Shown piece by piece: positions 1 through 8,784 of a stretch of DNA of 64,000 bases. Under the pieces are notes generated by a model. The model was not told the origin of the DNA. It was given only the letters and a program-made list of their open reading frames with translations, and did no database searches. Made by a program: the position numbers and the translations under genes. Source of the stretch: CAWBLP01 sp963789495. Its GTDB lineage: Bacteria > Pseudomonadota > Alphaproteobacteria > Acetobacterales > Acetobacteraceae. Numbering within the stretch: position 1 is the stretch's first letter; the number at the start of each line of letters is the position of its first letter. The stretch covers positions 1-64,000 of the forward strand of contig CAWBLP010000032.1 of assembly GCA_963789495.1 (NCBI GenBank). The letters are read 5' to 3'.

Positions 1-435
1 TTTCCATCGCCCGCCGGATCGGCCTTTGTGGGGTCAGATTCTCAGGCCGAAAGAATAAGGTACCGATGGCCGTCGGGGACAAGGCGGATACCGGCTTTAC
101 GCTCGATCAGCTGGCCAACCGCTTCGCGGGTCCATAGTGCGAAGGGGAGTTTCAATTGATCGGGGCATCGCCGAGGATCAGCCGACGGATCGTCGCTTCC
201 TGGCGCCGGTTGAGGGCTTTTTGCTCACCTGGCCGTCGGCCGCGCCGCCCACCGGCCAACGCCGCTTCTCCCGTGGCCTCAAAGGCACGAACCCATTCCC
301 CAACGAAGCGTCGATTCGACCCCATCGCCTGGCCCACATCGATCCGGTTGTCCGAGAGCACCATGTTTACGCCGACACGTCGGAGTTCGGCCGGGTCGAG
401 GACTGGAGTTTGCGGAAATCATGGTCCGACGGCAT
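1..435 (-). pseudogene. IS630-family transposase remnant, N-terminal part, frameshifted and cut by the window edge
   Basis: The minus strand encodes the helix-turn-helix N-terminus of an IS630-type transposase. It starts with MPSDHDFRKLQ at 435, continues in a second frame (LDPAELRRVGVNMVLSDNRI) and then reads a winged-helix region with VGEWVRAFEATGEAAL. After GDAP a stop appears, but a shift of one base restores DQLKLPFALWTREAVGQLIE, and another shift restores TPQRPIRRAME near base 10. At least three frame breaks occur in about 145 codons, so the gene is dead. The DDE catalytic half would lie left of the window. The family assignment rests on the characteristic LKLPFALWTREAV and LTPQRP blocks. 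Confidence 0.75.
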
Positions 436-471
436 GACGACAGCATAACCGATTCCCATACGGGAGGATAC

Positions 472-702
472 CTATTTGTGCGTCTGGTTAGTAGTTAAGA
501 TCATCGCCAGTGGCGCAGACACCAACCAAGCAAACCACAGCGCAATGCCGTCTGAGGTAATATCCCAGGATCTCTCAAACGGATCGACAGCAAATATGAT
601 TTGAGCTGGCAACATGACCGGGATTTGATCAGCGTCGACCACTTTCCTGGCCTCTTCTAGAGTTCTCACAGGGAGTGAGTATTCGGCTAAATGCGGGATC
701 AC
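472..702 (-). CDS. Small ORF with one possible membrane segment, doubtful
   Basis: This is a 76-codon reading frame whose C-terminal half has a hydrophobic stretch (IALWFAWLVSAPLAMIL) followed by a short polar tail. Its base composition is lower in GC than its neighbours. It overlaps the 3' end of the decayed helicase frame by about 70 bases, and no ribosome-binding site is evident. I do not recognise a family. It may be the tail of an unrelated membrane protein or simply an open frame in decayed DNA. Confidence 0.2.
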   Translation of the reverse strand: MIPHLAEYSLPVRTLEEARKVVDADQIPVMLPAQIIFAVDPFERSWDITSDGIALWFAWLVSAPLAMILTTNQTHK

Positions 703-1773
703 AAATCATGAGCCCAGTCTGATCTTGTGCCCTCGCACAGGCCCTGTGATGTGTATCGGGAGCAAGCGAATGTCTCTGGTCGATGGCCTCTATCGCCTTG
801 TCAGTTGGCCCCCCCCCTGGCACAACGAATACCCGTCGGCCCGATTTTTGGGTCAATTCGACATCGCGCGCGATCACGGTTCCGAAAAGGCGTGACGCCA
901 CTCCCGCAACGATTTGATTGCGGTCGTCTTCAATGCCTTCGCTCGCCATCGTGGCCGAGGTGCCGATGCAAATCGGGGGATGATTCGGATCGCCAACACG
1001 CGCGCGCAGACGGCGCATGAGCATGGCGACATCGGCACCCTGCCGTCCCCGGTAGGTGTGTAGTTCATCCAAGACAATGAATTTCAGTCCCCGGCAGTTT
1101 TCGATCACTGCCTTGTCCAGTTCGGATTGCCGGGTCATCAGCAATTCAAGCATCATGAAATTCGTCAGCAGAATATCTGGCGGATTATTTTTGATTTGTT
1201 CACGCTCTTCTGGCTTCTCTTGTCCAGTGTAACGCGCGAACGTGACCGAGACAGGGTGTCCCGGACCGCCTAGGAATTTTTTGAGCTCTTCCAACTGACT
1301 GTTGGCAAGCGCGTTCATCGGGTACACGACGACGGCGCGTGTGCGGGCGCTTTCTCCCTTTCTTTTTGCTTTGATAACCGCGTCTATGATCGGGATGAAA
1401 AAACACAGCGACTTGCCAGATCCAGTGACCGGTCGTCACGACGAAGCTTTTAGCGTCGAGCGCGAGGCCCAAGGCCTGCGCCTGATGGCGGTGGAGCTTG
1501 AGGCTCTTGTCGGCCGCATCCGACGCCGCCCGCCGATCTATGAAGATTTGCGCGCAATCTTCGACCAAACCGCGCTCCCCGACGAGCGACCGGATCGAGC
1601 CCCCACCCTCGTAATGCGGGTTCAGTTGCAGCAGCGGCTCAGGCCAGAAGCGGCGGCCGGCATAAAGCCGGTTGACCTCTTGCTGGAGTTCGGCCGACCG
1701 GATGCGGGTGAAGGATCGCGCGAATCCGGTGTACTGATCCAGCAGGTGATCGTCTAATAGCGAATACGTCCAT
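629..1773 (-). pseudogene. DEAD/DEAH-box helicase N-terminal region (YprA/DUF1998-associated type), frameshifted
   Basis: Reading leftward from ATG at 1773 (MDVF), a one-base shift leads into LLDDHLLDQYTGFARSF, then a conserved lead-in (LHRHQAQALGLALDAKSFVV). The Walker A motif TGTGSGKS is broken by one extra base near 1427. It is followed by VVVYPMNALANSQLEELKKF, NPPDILLTNFMMLELLM, the DEAD-box variant VLDELHTYRGRQGADVA and the motif III-like IGTSATM. Frame and homology fade below about 880, beyond a run of nine C. The second helicase domain and any DUF1998 module are absent. Such helicases occur as YprA/MrfA-like repair enzymes and in defence loci such as DISARM. Nothing here shows which, because no methylase or nuclease partner is visible. 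Confidence 0.7.
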
Positions 1774-1977
1774 CAGGCCGAAGCTCCGTCAGCCGCAGCG
1801 TGTTGCCCGACATTCTCGATCTGTGGACCGGGTAAGAAATTTGCCCCCCCGTCGTGACGGCGGGCATCTCGAGCTGCGCCACGCATGGTGCGGCAGCGGG
1901 TTAGCGGCAGCGTTGCCAAGACCGCTTGGCATGGCGCCCAATTGATTTCTCTCCGCCGCGTTGACCATTCCACCTGC

Positions 1978-2172
1978 CTACGTCGGCGGAACGGGAGCGA
2001 CCGTCGCCGCCCGGTGTTCCAATTCGATCATCTTCAAACGTTGATACTCCTCGACGGCCAGGACGATCACGACCGGCCGACCATGCTTCTCGACGGTCAC
2101 GGGTTCGGCCCTGGCCATGTCGATAAGCCGACCGAAGTTGTACTTCGCGTCCCTGGCCGATAGCGTCTGCAT
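1978..2172 (-). CDS. Phd/YefM-family antitoxin, orphan
   Basis: A 64-residue protein starting MQTLSARDAKYNFGRLIDMA, the standard Phd/YefM opening: a short beta strand, then the NFGRLID helix of the DNA-binding dimer. It continues with the PVTVEKHGRPVVIVLAVEEY block. In this family the N-terminus binds its own promoter and the C-terminus wraps the toxin. A longer in-frame start exists far upstream, but the extension is low-complexity and the family begins at 2172. No Doc, RelE/ParE or PIN toxin follows on the minus strand before the helicase relic, so the antitoxin looks solitary. The toxin may have been lost, or the antitoxin may regulate in trans. Confidence 0.7.
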   Translation of the reverse strand: MQTLSARDAKYNFGRLIDMARAEPVTVEKHGRPVVIVLAVEEYQRLKMIELEHRAATVAPVPPT

Positions 2173-2552
2173 GTCCCGCCCGAAAATGTGCGCTTGCGCT
2201 ATTTGTGGCCAAAATGGCCAGGGGTTCAAGGGCGGTCTCGGGGACGGATCGCCCATCGGCGAATGACCGAGAGCGCTGAGAGACCATTCCATCGCTCGAC
2301 GAATGACACCGCGGTCCTGCATACGCCTGCGACCGTCGGAAAGCCGACCAGTAGGTTCTCCCGGCAACCCGCCGGGGGGTGGCCGCAGACGTGGGGAGAG
2401 CGGCACTCTGGGTACCGCCAAACCCACGACAGGGTATCCGGCGATTTTCTGCCGATTGCGTTGATCTGCTCAGATTGCCCTCCATCAAGGGCCTCTAAGC
2501 AAAAACGGCCCCGAAGGACCGCTTTCAACTTCTTGATTTTCTTGAGAAAATC

Positions 2553-2607
2553 TGGAGCGGGCGAAGGGATTCGAACCCTCGACCCCAACCTTGGCAAGGT
2601 TGTGCTC
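2553..2607 (-). other. 3' fragment of tRNA-Gly(GCC), probable att site of an integrative element
   Basis: On the minus strand this reads from the end of the D arm (GAGCAC) through the anticodon arm (CCTTGCCAAGG, anticodon GCC), the variable loop, the T arm with GGTTCGAATCC, the acceptor 3' strand and an encoded CCA. The 5' acceptor strand and most of the D arm are absent: sequence beyond 2607 does not match a tRNA. A clean 3' tRNA fragment of about 55 bases is the usual footprint of tyrosine-recombinase integration. From its orientation the element would extend to higher coordinates. No integrase and no intact tRNA-Gly is visible in the window. Confidence 0.7.
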
Positions 2608-3887
2608 CTCGACCGCAGCCTGGAACGGAACAAAGCTGCCTCGACGGAACCTAACCCGCACATCAAAACGTCGCGATGGTATGTTTGATGGTATTGGCCG
2701 GCATCGGGAGCACAGAAACTGCGATGTTTGAACAACTTAGCGGGGAAACGAGATTCCGCCCCTGGGCACCATCCTGATTTCCTTGGACATTTTGCCAATT
2801 TCTCGCCGCCCAGCTTGCCGCGGGAAATTCCGCCATTTGACGGTGCGGACCCCTCACGGACCCGTTGTCGGGCCCAATGGTGCGCAGCCGACGTCCGGCT
2901 ATGCCAAAATCCATCGTGATCACCGCCCGGCCGCCGCGCCCGCGCCAACCTCCACCCGTCGACGGCGCCACCCTCCGGCTAGGCCGGCTAGGTCAGTGCC
3001 AAGCAACCGCGCGATCGGCCGGACGATGCGCAGGCGCGAGTTGATGCATCGATGGTGAGAACGGCTCCGGTGAGCGGCGCAATCCTGCTCGGCGCGGGTC
3101 GCGCCGAAGCTCACGATGCTGGAGGTGGACTGATGCCGCTGCGATCGCGGCAGCCGGTTGTCCATTGCGCGCTTGATGGGGAGCATGGGCCGGCCATGCC
3201 GATGCCAGAGCTGCGGCAGGTGGTGGCTGCCGACTGTCCGCGGATGGTGGCGCAGGCGTGGCACGACGTCTGTGGGGATCGGTTTCCGGGGCTGGTGGGG
3301 TTGGCGCTGTAAAGGCGTAAAGGCTGCCGGTTCGAGAAGCGCCAGCTGAAGGCGCCGCCGGGTAGAGAGCGCCGCCTCCATGCCTTGCCGTTCATTGCCG
3401 CGTTAGCTCGACGGCCCTGAGGGCCGCTTACGCTCTGCCGTCAGAGACTGTGCTGCCGCTGCCCTACCAACAACCGCCAGGAGCCGAGTGCCCCGCCTTG
3501 GGGTTTTCTTGTCGTCCTCAAAAGCTTGGTCAAGGCGAACCTCCTTCTGAGTGTAACGGCACCCAGGTAAGCTTCGCAGCCTGGAATCCAATATGACCGG
3601 CTATCCACCAGCGAGGCCCCTACACACGCTTCTCCCGTGGGTCGCCAACGCTCCGCGTCGGGCTGCATGACCCAACCGAGTCCAAGCGGTGCTGGCGGCA
3701 ATGGCTGCCCCTTTGCCGCCACCACGGATTTGCCAGTCGGGCTACCGAATACATTGCCAATCGAAACCGGCCGCCTTCTGGAGCTGGGCTTCCGGGTTGG
3801 TGCTCGTGTTCGTCAGAGCTGGCAGATGCCATGCCTCAGCATGCCGGGAAAATGTGATATGTAGACGTCATCAGAGCAATAGAAGCC
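2608..3887. other. 1.3 kb without a recognisable gene
   Basis: Several open frames of 60-150 codons exist on both strands, but they overlap each other, are rich in Arg, Pro and Ala, and match no family I recognise. The stretch lies directly inside the putative tRNA att site, where an integrase would be expected, and none is visible. It is best read as decayed DNA. The last 60 bases before 3888 probably hold the promoter of the phosphatase gene. Confidence 0.4.
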
Positions 3888-4658
3888 GTGCAGACTGTTT
3901 CCAACCCGATCTATCTAGGAATCAGCGACGTGTCCCTGACGCAAATGCTCGCTCGCTTTGACCTGCCGATCCTGAGATTTCTGACCGGCTTCGCCGGCCG
4001 AAGCCACTTGTTCGACCATTCGATGAGTGCGTTATCCCGGCTGGATATCTTCAAGGGTGTCGCCCTGATGTGCCTGTTCTGGTATGCGTGGGCCGAAGCC
4101 TCAGTAAACCAACCAGGCTTGCAGCAGGACTTTAAGCAGAAACGGCTGACACTTGTCCTAATTGGTACGGTGTTGATCGGCGGACTGTCTCGAGGATTAC
4201 AGTTGCTGTTGCAACTCCATCAGCGGCCGGTGCTATCTGGCCTTGGCCTAAATTTTCCTTTTACCGATTTTGGCGCTGACGGGCTGAACAAGTGGAATAG
4301 CTTTCCCAGTGACCACGCCATGTTCTTCTTCGCACTTGGAACGGGCCTCTGGGCAATTAATCGGACCGTCGGCTTGGTCGCATTCATTTGGACTATTGTG
4401 GTGATCGGTTTTCCCCGCGTGTATCTGGGTATTCATTATCCCAGCGACGTGGTGTTCGGGTCTCTATTCGGTTTCGTCGGTATGAAGGTTTTTCTGGCGT
4501 TGCCGCTTGGGCGATTCGAACGAGCTTTGGCGTCCTGGCGCAGCGCGCATCAAGGTCTGTTCCTCGCGCTCATGTTTTTCATGACCGATGAAGTCGCTCA
4601 CCTACTGGAAGAATTGCGGGACCTCACCCAAGGCTTCGCCCATGTTATCATGCACTGA
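3888..4658 (+). CDS. PAP2-family membrane phosphatase
   Basis: A 256-residue membrane protein with about six hydrophobic segments. The PAP2 (type 2 phosphatidic acid phosphatase) signature is recognisable in order: a weak motif 1 ending QRP near residue 110, motif 2 as NSFPSDHAMFF near 140 (PSDH instead of the usual PSGH), and motif 3 as RVYLGIHYPSDV near 178. The His residues of motifs 2 and 3 act as general acid and nucleophile in the family. Likely substrates are lipid phosphates or undecaprenyl pyrophosphate, with chemistry on the periplasmic side. The gene stands alone between decayed regions. It is intact, and its base composition is slightly lower in GC than most of the window. Confidence 0.75.
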   Translation: MQTVSNPIYLGISDVSLTQMLARFDLPILRFLTGFAGRSHLFDHSMSALSRLDIFKGVALMCLFWYAWAEASVNQPGLQQDFKQKRLTLVLIGTVLIGGLSRGLQLLLQLHQRPVLSGLGLNFPFTDFGADGLNKWNSFPSDHAMFFFALGTGLWAINRTVGLVAFIWTIVVIGFPRVYLGIHYPSDVVFGSLFGFVGMKVFLALPLGRFERALASWRSAHQGLFLALMFFMTDEVAHLLEELRDLTQGFAHVIMH

Positions 4659-4755
4659 CGTCCGATCAGCATTCGCATCGTTACCACCGACATCTGTCGC
4701 GGCGTGACAAAATTCGCCCATCGACGCCAGCCTCGCGCTGCGGCACCATCGCGGC

Positions 4756-5152
4756 ATGCACTTCGACCTGAAGCTCTGGCATATGACTGCCGGCCTGCGG
4801 GGCCGTATCGCTCTGTCCGCGACGCTGGGGATCGATCCTCGCACGGGCGGTTGGGATTGCTCGCTTCGCCTGCCTCGGCATTTTTCTCGGGGGTGTGTTT
4901 GGCGGCGAAACCTCGCTTGGCCCGTTGCTCGGTGCGGGTGGGGCGATTCTGCTACGCGCCTGGCTGGACCATCATCGTACATTGATCGCGCATCGGACCG
5001 CGGCGCGCGTTCAGGAGACCCTGCGTGGACGGCTCTTTGATAAGATCACTGCATTGGGGCCGGCGTGGTTTGGTGCCGAGCGTATCGGCGGTGTCATGCT
5101 GTCGATAGTCGATGGGGTCGAGCAGCTACGGGGACTGTACGAAGGCTGTTGA
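4756..5152 (+). pseudogene. CydD-like ABC exporter, N-terminal fragment, frameshifted and truncated
   Basis: The segment begins with MHFDLKLWHMTAGLRGRI and shifts frame around 4830-4860 into IARFACLGIFLGGVFGG. It then reads LLRAWLDHHRTLIAHRTAAR, the conserved LFDKITALGPAWFGAERIGG block and VMLSIVDGVEQLRGLYE before stopping. This matches the first two transmembrane segments and first coupling region of CydD/CydC-type thiol-exporting ABC transporters used in cytochrome bd assembly. About 130 of the usual 550 or more residues remain. The remaining membrane domain and the whole ATPase domain are gone. Confidence 0.65.
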
Positions 5153-5161
5153 TCTGGGTCA

Positions 5162-5207
5162 GGGAGGCCCCGCCCAGCGCAGCTGGGAGGCCCCGCCCAG
5201 CGCAGCG
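5162..5207 (+). repeat. 23-bp direct tandem duplication, two copies
   Basis: A 23-base unit beginning GGGAGGCCCCGCCCAGCGC occurs twice back to back (5162-5184 and 5185-5207), differing only at the final base. It starts ten bases after the stop of the truncated CydD-like fragment and may mark the breakpoint that removed the rest of that gene. Confidence 0.85.
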
Positions 5208-5437
5208 CCCGCATCTGCCCGCCCGAGGCGGATCGAACCCGGTGGCGCGTCCAGATGCCTCTTGATCCACGATGTTGCCAACGTCGGTCGCAAACGACTT
5301 TCCTGCACCATCACTTCTGACAGGCGCCGCCGACAGACTTGCTCTCCAGTTCCGCCGCCCGACACTTTGCCAAATGTCCGCGGGGAACCTGCGCAAATGA
5401 CAATTGAACTCGTAATATTGGCGCCGCCGCATGAGCG

Positions 5438-5689
5438 TTGCTGATCTTTCTGCTTGTCATTGCTGTCCTTGAGGATCGAGGCTGGTGGCCGTCGCGGTTG
5501 CAGTGCGGCACGATGTTCATGTTTGGCTTGATCCTGTTGGGCGGCGAACCGGTGCGCTCAGTTGCCGTCGGGGCAGGGGCGGCGGCTCTGTGCCTGCTGT
5601 CCGGGGTATATCCGGCTGCAAATTTCGTTGTGATGGCGGTGATGATGGCGGGGCTGGGCGCGTGGGCGCTGCGACTGCACGCGTTCTGA
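5438..5689 (+). CDS. Small hydrophobic protein with two to three membrane segments, unknown
   Basis: An 83-residue frame opening with a TTG codon directly after an in-frame stop. It has hydrophobic stretches at about 1-10, 26-36 and 43-78 and ends WALRLHAF. The pattern looks like a real membrane protein, but the lack of an ATG or ribosome-binding site suggests the C-terminal remnant of a larger permease subunit. I do not recognise the family. It sits between the CydD-like relic and the convergent regulator gene. Confidence 0.3.
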   Translation: MLIFLLVIAVLEDRGWWPSRLQCGTMFMFGLILLGGEPVRSVAVGAGAAALCLLSGVYPAANFVVMAVMMAGLGAWALRLHAF

Positions 5690-5885
5690 CGGTTAGGGCG
5701 CCGATTACTGGTCTCGGCCGTTCTCGGCGGCGCGGATGGTCTTGGCGAGGTGACCCTCCCGCGGCCCAAGGAGCGGATCGCCGCCCCGCCGGCTGGTGCG
5801 AGAACGACGAACGGCTCATCTCGGCCTGGCCGTGCGTGGCGTCAGACAGCAGAAAGGCCGCCCCCATAGCTGATCGCACGCCGCG

Positions 5886-7448
5886 TTACTTCGGCAAGCC
5901 GGCGGCCCGCAACGCGTCACCGAGGGCTTCCGCAAGCGCTGGGGCACAATTCACGCCAGCAAACTGGCGGCTGTAGCGAAAGCCCGGCTGAAGCTCGAGC
6001 ACGCGCATGGCGGCCGCCCTCGCTTCGTCCAGCCGGCCAAGTTTGACCAGCGCAGCAGCCAATTGCACATAAGTGATGCTGTGTGCCGGATTGGCTTGAA
6101 CAGACTTGTAGGCCGCACGACAAGCTTCCCCGTAGCGACCTCGCAACAAATGACTCATTGCTTGTGCATCAAACGCGGCCCAGACCCAGGAATCGAATGG
6201 GCTTAGCCGCATACCCTGTGCGCTCCATTCTATGGCGCGTTCGGCTTCGCCGCTCCATCCGAGAATCACGCTGCCGAGAATGTAAGTCAGCGCCGATGAC
6301 GGGCTGATGGCGAGGGCGGCTTCCAATGCTGTGAATGCAGCGGCACGATCGTGCTCATCCATGCCGATGGAAAATCCGGCCCACGTCAGAGCGAGCGCAT
6401 CGTCTTGTCCATGGACAATGGCCGATCGAGCGTGGCGGATCGAAGCAGCACGGTTGACCTCCTGCAGTCCGGCGCGAAGAAACAAGCAATGGTGACACAT
6501 AGCGGCATTACCATGCGCAAGCGCATAAGTGGGCTCAAGCGCGATCGAACGGTCAAGAAGTGCCAGCGCTCTCGTCACTTGCTCGGGCATACCTAAATCG
6601 ACGTCAGGTTGGGCCCGCAGCACGAGATCGTAGGCATCGAGACTGTCAGGTCGTTTCCGTCTGACACGTTTGATTTCGGCTTTCCGTACGCTCGGCGCAA
6701 TCGCGCCCACCGCCGACAACGCAATCTCGTCCTGAAGTGCGAAAATATTGTCGGAGCTGCGGTCGTAGCGCTCGGCCCAAACGTGCGCGCCGGTCGACGC
6801 GTCGATCATTTGGCCGGTCACGCGCACGCTGCCGCCGGCCTTGCGCACGCTGCCTTCGAGCACATAACGCACACCAAGCTCGCGGCCGACCTGCTTCACG
6901 TCCACGGCGCGGCCCTTGTAGGTGAAGGTCGAGTTTCGCGCGATGACGAAAAGCCAGTTGATGCGTGCGAGACCGGTGATGATGTCGTCGACCATTCCAT
7001 CGGCGAAGTACTCCTGCTCCGGATCGCCGCTCAGGTTCGAGAACGGCAGAACAGCGATGGACGGTCTGTCAGGCAAAGTCGGTGCCGACGCGGCGCGGGC
7101 GGCAGCCGACGCATCGGGAACATTGGTGAAAACGGCCGGTCCGACATACCGGTAGCCGCGCCGCGGCAGCGTTTCGATCCAGCTCTCAGCATCCGTCGCC
7201 TCCGCCAGCACCCGGCGCAAGGCTGCGATCTGAACCGTTAGATTGTTATCGGCAACCGCCAGTCCGCCCCAGCCGGGAGCGACCAGGGCGTCCTTGGACA
7301 CCGGTACGCCGGCGTTTTCGAGCAGCCGGCGCAGCAGCGCGACGGCGCGCTGCCCAAGCATGGTTGGCTCGGACCCGCGGTATAGAATGCCCGCCTTGGG
7401 GTCGAGGCGGAACGGGCCGAACTGGTAGATGTCGCCCACGACTTTCAT
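5886..7448 (-). CDS. Winged-helix regulator with TolB-like and TPR domains (CadC/adenylate-cyclase-associated type)
   Basis: A 520-residue cytoplasmic regulator. Residues 1-105 form an OmpR/PhoB-type winged helix (FGPFRLDPKAGILYRG, then LTVQIAALRRVL and LPRRGYRYVG). A short linker leads to a TolB-N-like segment at about 130-255 (SIAVLPFSNLSGDPEQEYFA, then DDIITGLARI). TPR repeats fill about 290-510. No transmembrane helix is present, unlike CadC itself. Such proteins bind DNA through the N-terminal domain, and the TPR part is thought to sense or recruit partners. It is divergent from the cupin gene at 7557 with about 110 bases between starts, so control of that gene is plausible. A relic with the same TPR type lies at 8029-8466. 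Confidence 0.85.
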   Translation of the reverse strand: MKVVGDIYQFGPFRLDPKAGILYRGSEPTMLGQRAVALLRRLLENAGVPVSKDALVAPGWGGLAVADNNLTVQIAALRRVLAEATDAESWIETLPRRGYRYVGPAVFTNVPDASAAARAASAPTLPDRPSIAVLPFSNLSGDPEQEYFADGMVDDIITGLARINWLFVIARNSTFTYKGRAVDVKQVGRELGVRYVLEGSVRKAGGSVRVTGQMIDASTGAHVWAERYDRSSDNIFALQDEIALSAVGAIAPSVRKAEIKRVRRKRPDSLDAYDLVLRAQPDVDLGMPEQVTRALALLDRSIALEPTYALAHGNAAMCHHCLFLRAGLQEVNRAASIRHARSAIVHGQDDALALTWAGFSIGMDEHDRAAAFTALEAALAISPSSALTYILGSVILGWSGEAERAIEWSAQGMRLSPFDSWVWAAFDAQAMSHLLRGRYGEACRAAYKSVQANPAHSITYVQLAAALVKLGRLDEARAAAMRVLELQPGFRYSRQFAGVNCAPALAEALGDALRAAGLPK

Positions 7449-7556
7449 TCGACGCTTTTAGCAGATTTTTGGGAACGGATTCACGACTTTCCGGCATGGG
7501 CGGCCGACGTTGCAAAAGTGCTTGCAGAAATAGGCATTTGGACGATGGAGGATCAC

Positions 7557-8021
7557 ATGAGCGCCGATGCCGTCATTCGCATGCCCGATGAGACGAAGCG
7601 GATCATACTGAGTGGTCATCCTATGATCTTCCTCGTCACCGGTGAAAATACCAAGCACACGAGCATGTTCGACTGGACGATTCCGGCGGGGTTCGCCACC
7701 GGGCGGCATGTCCACCGGGTGCAGGAGGAGACATTCTATCTGCTCGATGGCGAGTGTGAGTGGCATGTCGGCGACGGGACGATCCGTGCAACGCCCGGGA
7801 CCTATCTGTTCATCCCGCCGGGGGTGCCGCACAACATCACGAATGTCAGTGAGAGGCCGGCTCGCGTGCTGATGACCGTCTCTCCGCCCGGCCACGAGCA
7901 TTATTTCGAAGAGCTCGCGAAACTCGCGGCGCAGGGTGCGCCGGATCCAAAGGCGCTCGCCGATCTGCGAAACCGCTACGACACGGATCAGCTGTCGACT
8001 TTGAGCCTCAATAGGACCTGA
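7557..8021 (+). CDS. Single-domain cupin protein
   Basis: A 154-residue cupin. The first metal-binding motif reads GRHVHRVQEETFYLLDGECEW, close to the consensus G(X)5HXH(X)3,4E(X)6G apart from one substituted ligand. The second motif is the PPGVPHNITNVS segment (PXGXPHX2N type). It probably binds one divalent metal. The substrate is not predictable, since the family includes quercetinase-like dioxygenases, isomerases and binding proteins. The start at 7557 is preferred over ATGs at 7545 and 7518 because GGAGG at 7547-7551 lies five bases before it. The gene is divergent from the winged-helix/TPR regulator, which probably controls it. Confidence 0.8.
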   Translation: MSADAVIRMPDETKRIILSGHPMIFLVTGENTKHTSMFDWTIPAGFATGRHVHRVQEETFYLLDGECEWHVGDGTIRATPGTYLFIPPGVPHNITNVSERPARVLMTVSPPGHEHYFEELAKLAAQGAPDPKALADLRNRYDTDQLSTLSLNRT

Positions 8022-8028
8022 GGGGGAT

Positions 8029-8466
8029 GAGGGCCCCGCGCTGGCAACGCGCGCACTCGCCATGGATCCCACTTCGGCGTGGGCCTGGGAGCGCCGCGGC
8101 TACGCCCGCCTCGGCTGCGGCGACCCGGGCCGCGCGATTGCCGATTTCTCGCGATCATTGCAGCTCAGGGGCCCGACCTGGCCGCGAAGCAACTGCTTCA
8201 GTGGGGTGGCGAGCGCGCATCGTGCGGCTGGTCGACCGCAGGAAGCGATGCTTTGGACGCGCAAGGCGATCGCGGAGAACCACAGCGTAGGATGGCTCTA
8301 CCGGGAGTTGGGTTGCGTCGCGCACGCCATGGGGGACCGGCGAGGCATGCTCCAGGCGATCGAGTGCTGGCGCCGGGCCGGGCCGGAGGTTCCGCAGACG
8401 ATCGATTTCGGCAGTATCACGGCTGGTTGGTCATGCCGGACATCGCAATCCATGGCGGAGCGATGA
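8029..8466 (+). pseudogene. TPR-protein C-terminal remnant, paralogous to the nearby regulator
   Basis: The frame has no proper start: homology begins right after the cupin stop (ALATRALAMDPTSAWAWERR) and continues through two or three TPR-like units (YARLGCGDPGRAIADFSRSL, then GRPQEAMLWTRKAI). It ends in non-homologous sequence. It resembles the last TPRs of winged-helix/TolB/TPR regulators, the same architecture as the gene at 5886-7448. The DNA-binding and TolB parts are absent. It is probably the tail of a deleted paralogue, so the cupin may have been flanked by two such regulators. Confidence 0.55.
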
Positions 8467-8784
8467 CCGCCCGCCGCCGCCGCCTGCCCGACGACGAGCC
8501 GCATCCATTCCTGCCAACATGGGGTCACCACACAATCACTTCAGAATTACACGCCTAGGAATTCTACGTCCACGCCAAAAGATACTTGGCAGCTGACCGA
8601 TGGCGGTAATTGCGAATCTGCTTAGATATAGTTCACTGGACACAGGGTGCTCTCCGCCGGCATCAGGCCTACAATCCACACCGCGATGTCCTGCTTCGGA
8701 AGACACGTATTAGTACAGGCAGGTTGTATCCACTGCCATGGACACGATGTTCCACAGAGCTCCATTGCATCATGAGAATTCACC

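Noticed and set aside
2553..2628. Functional tRNA-Gly gene
   Set aside because: The 5' acceptor strand and D arm are missing, so the molecule could not fold.
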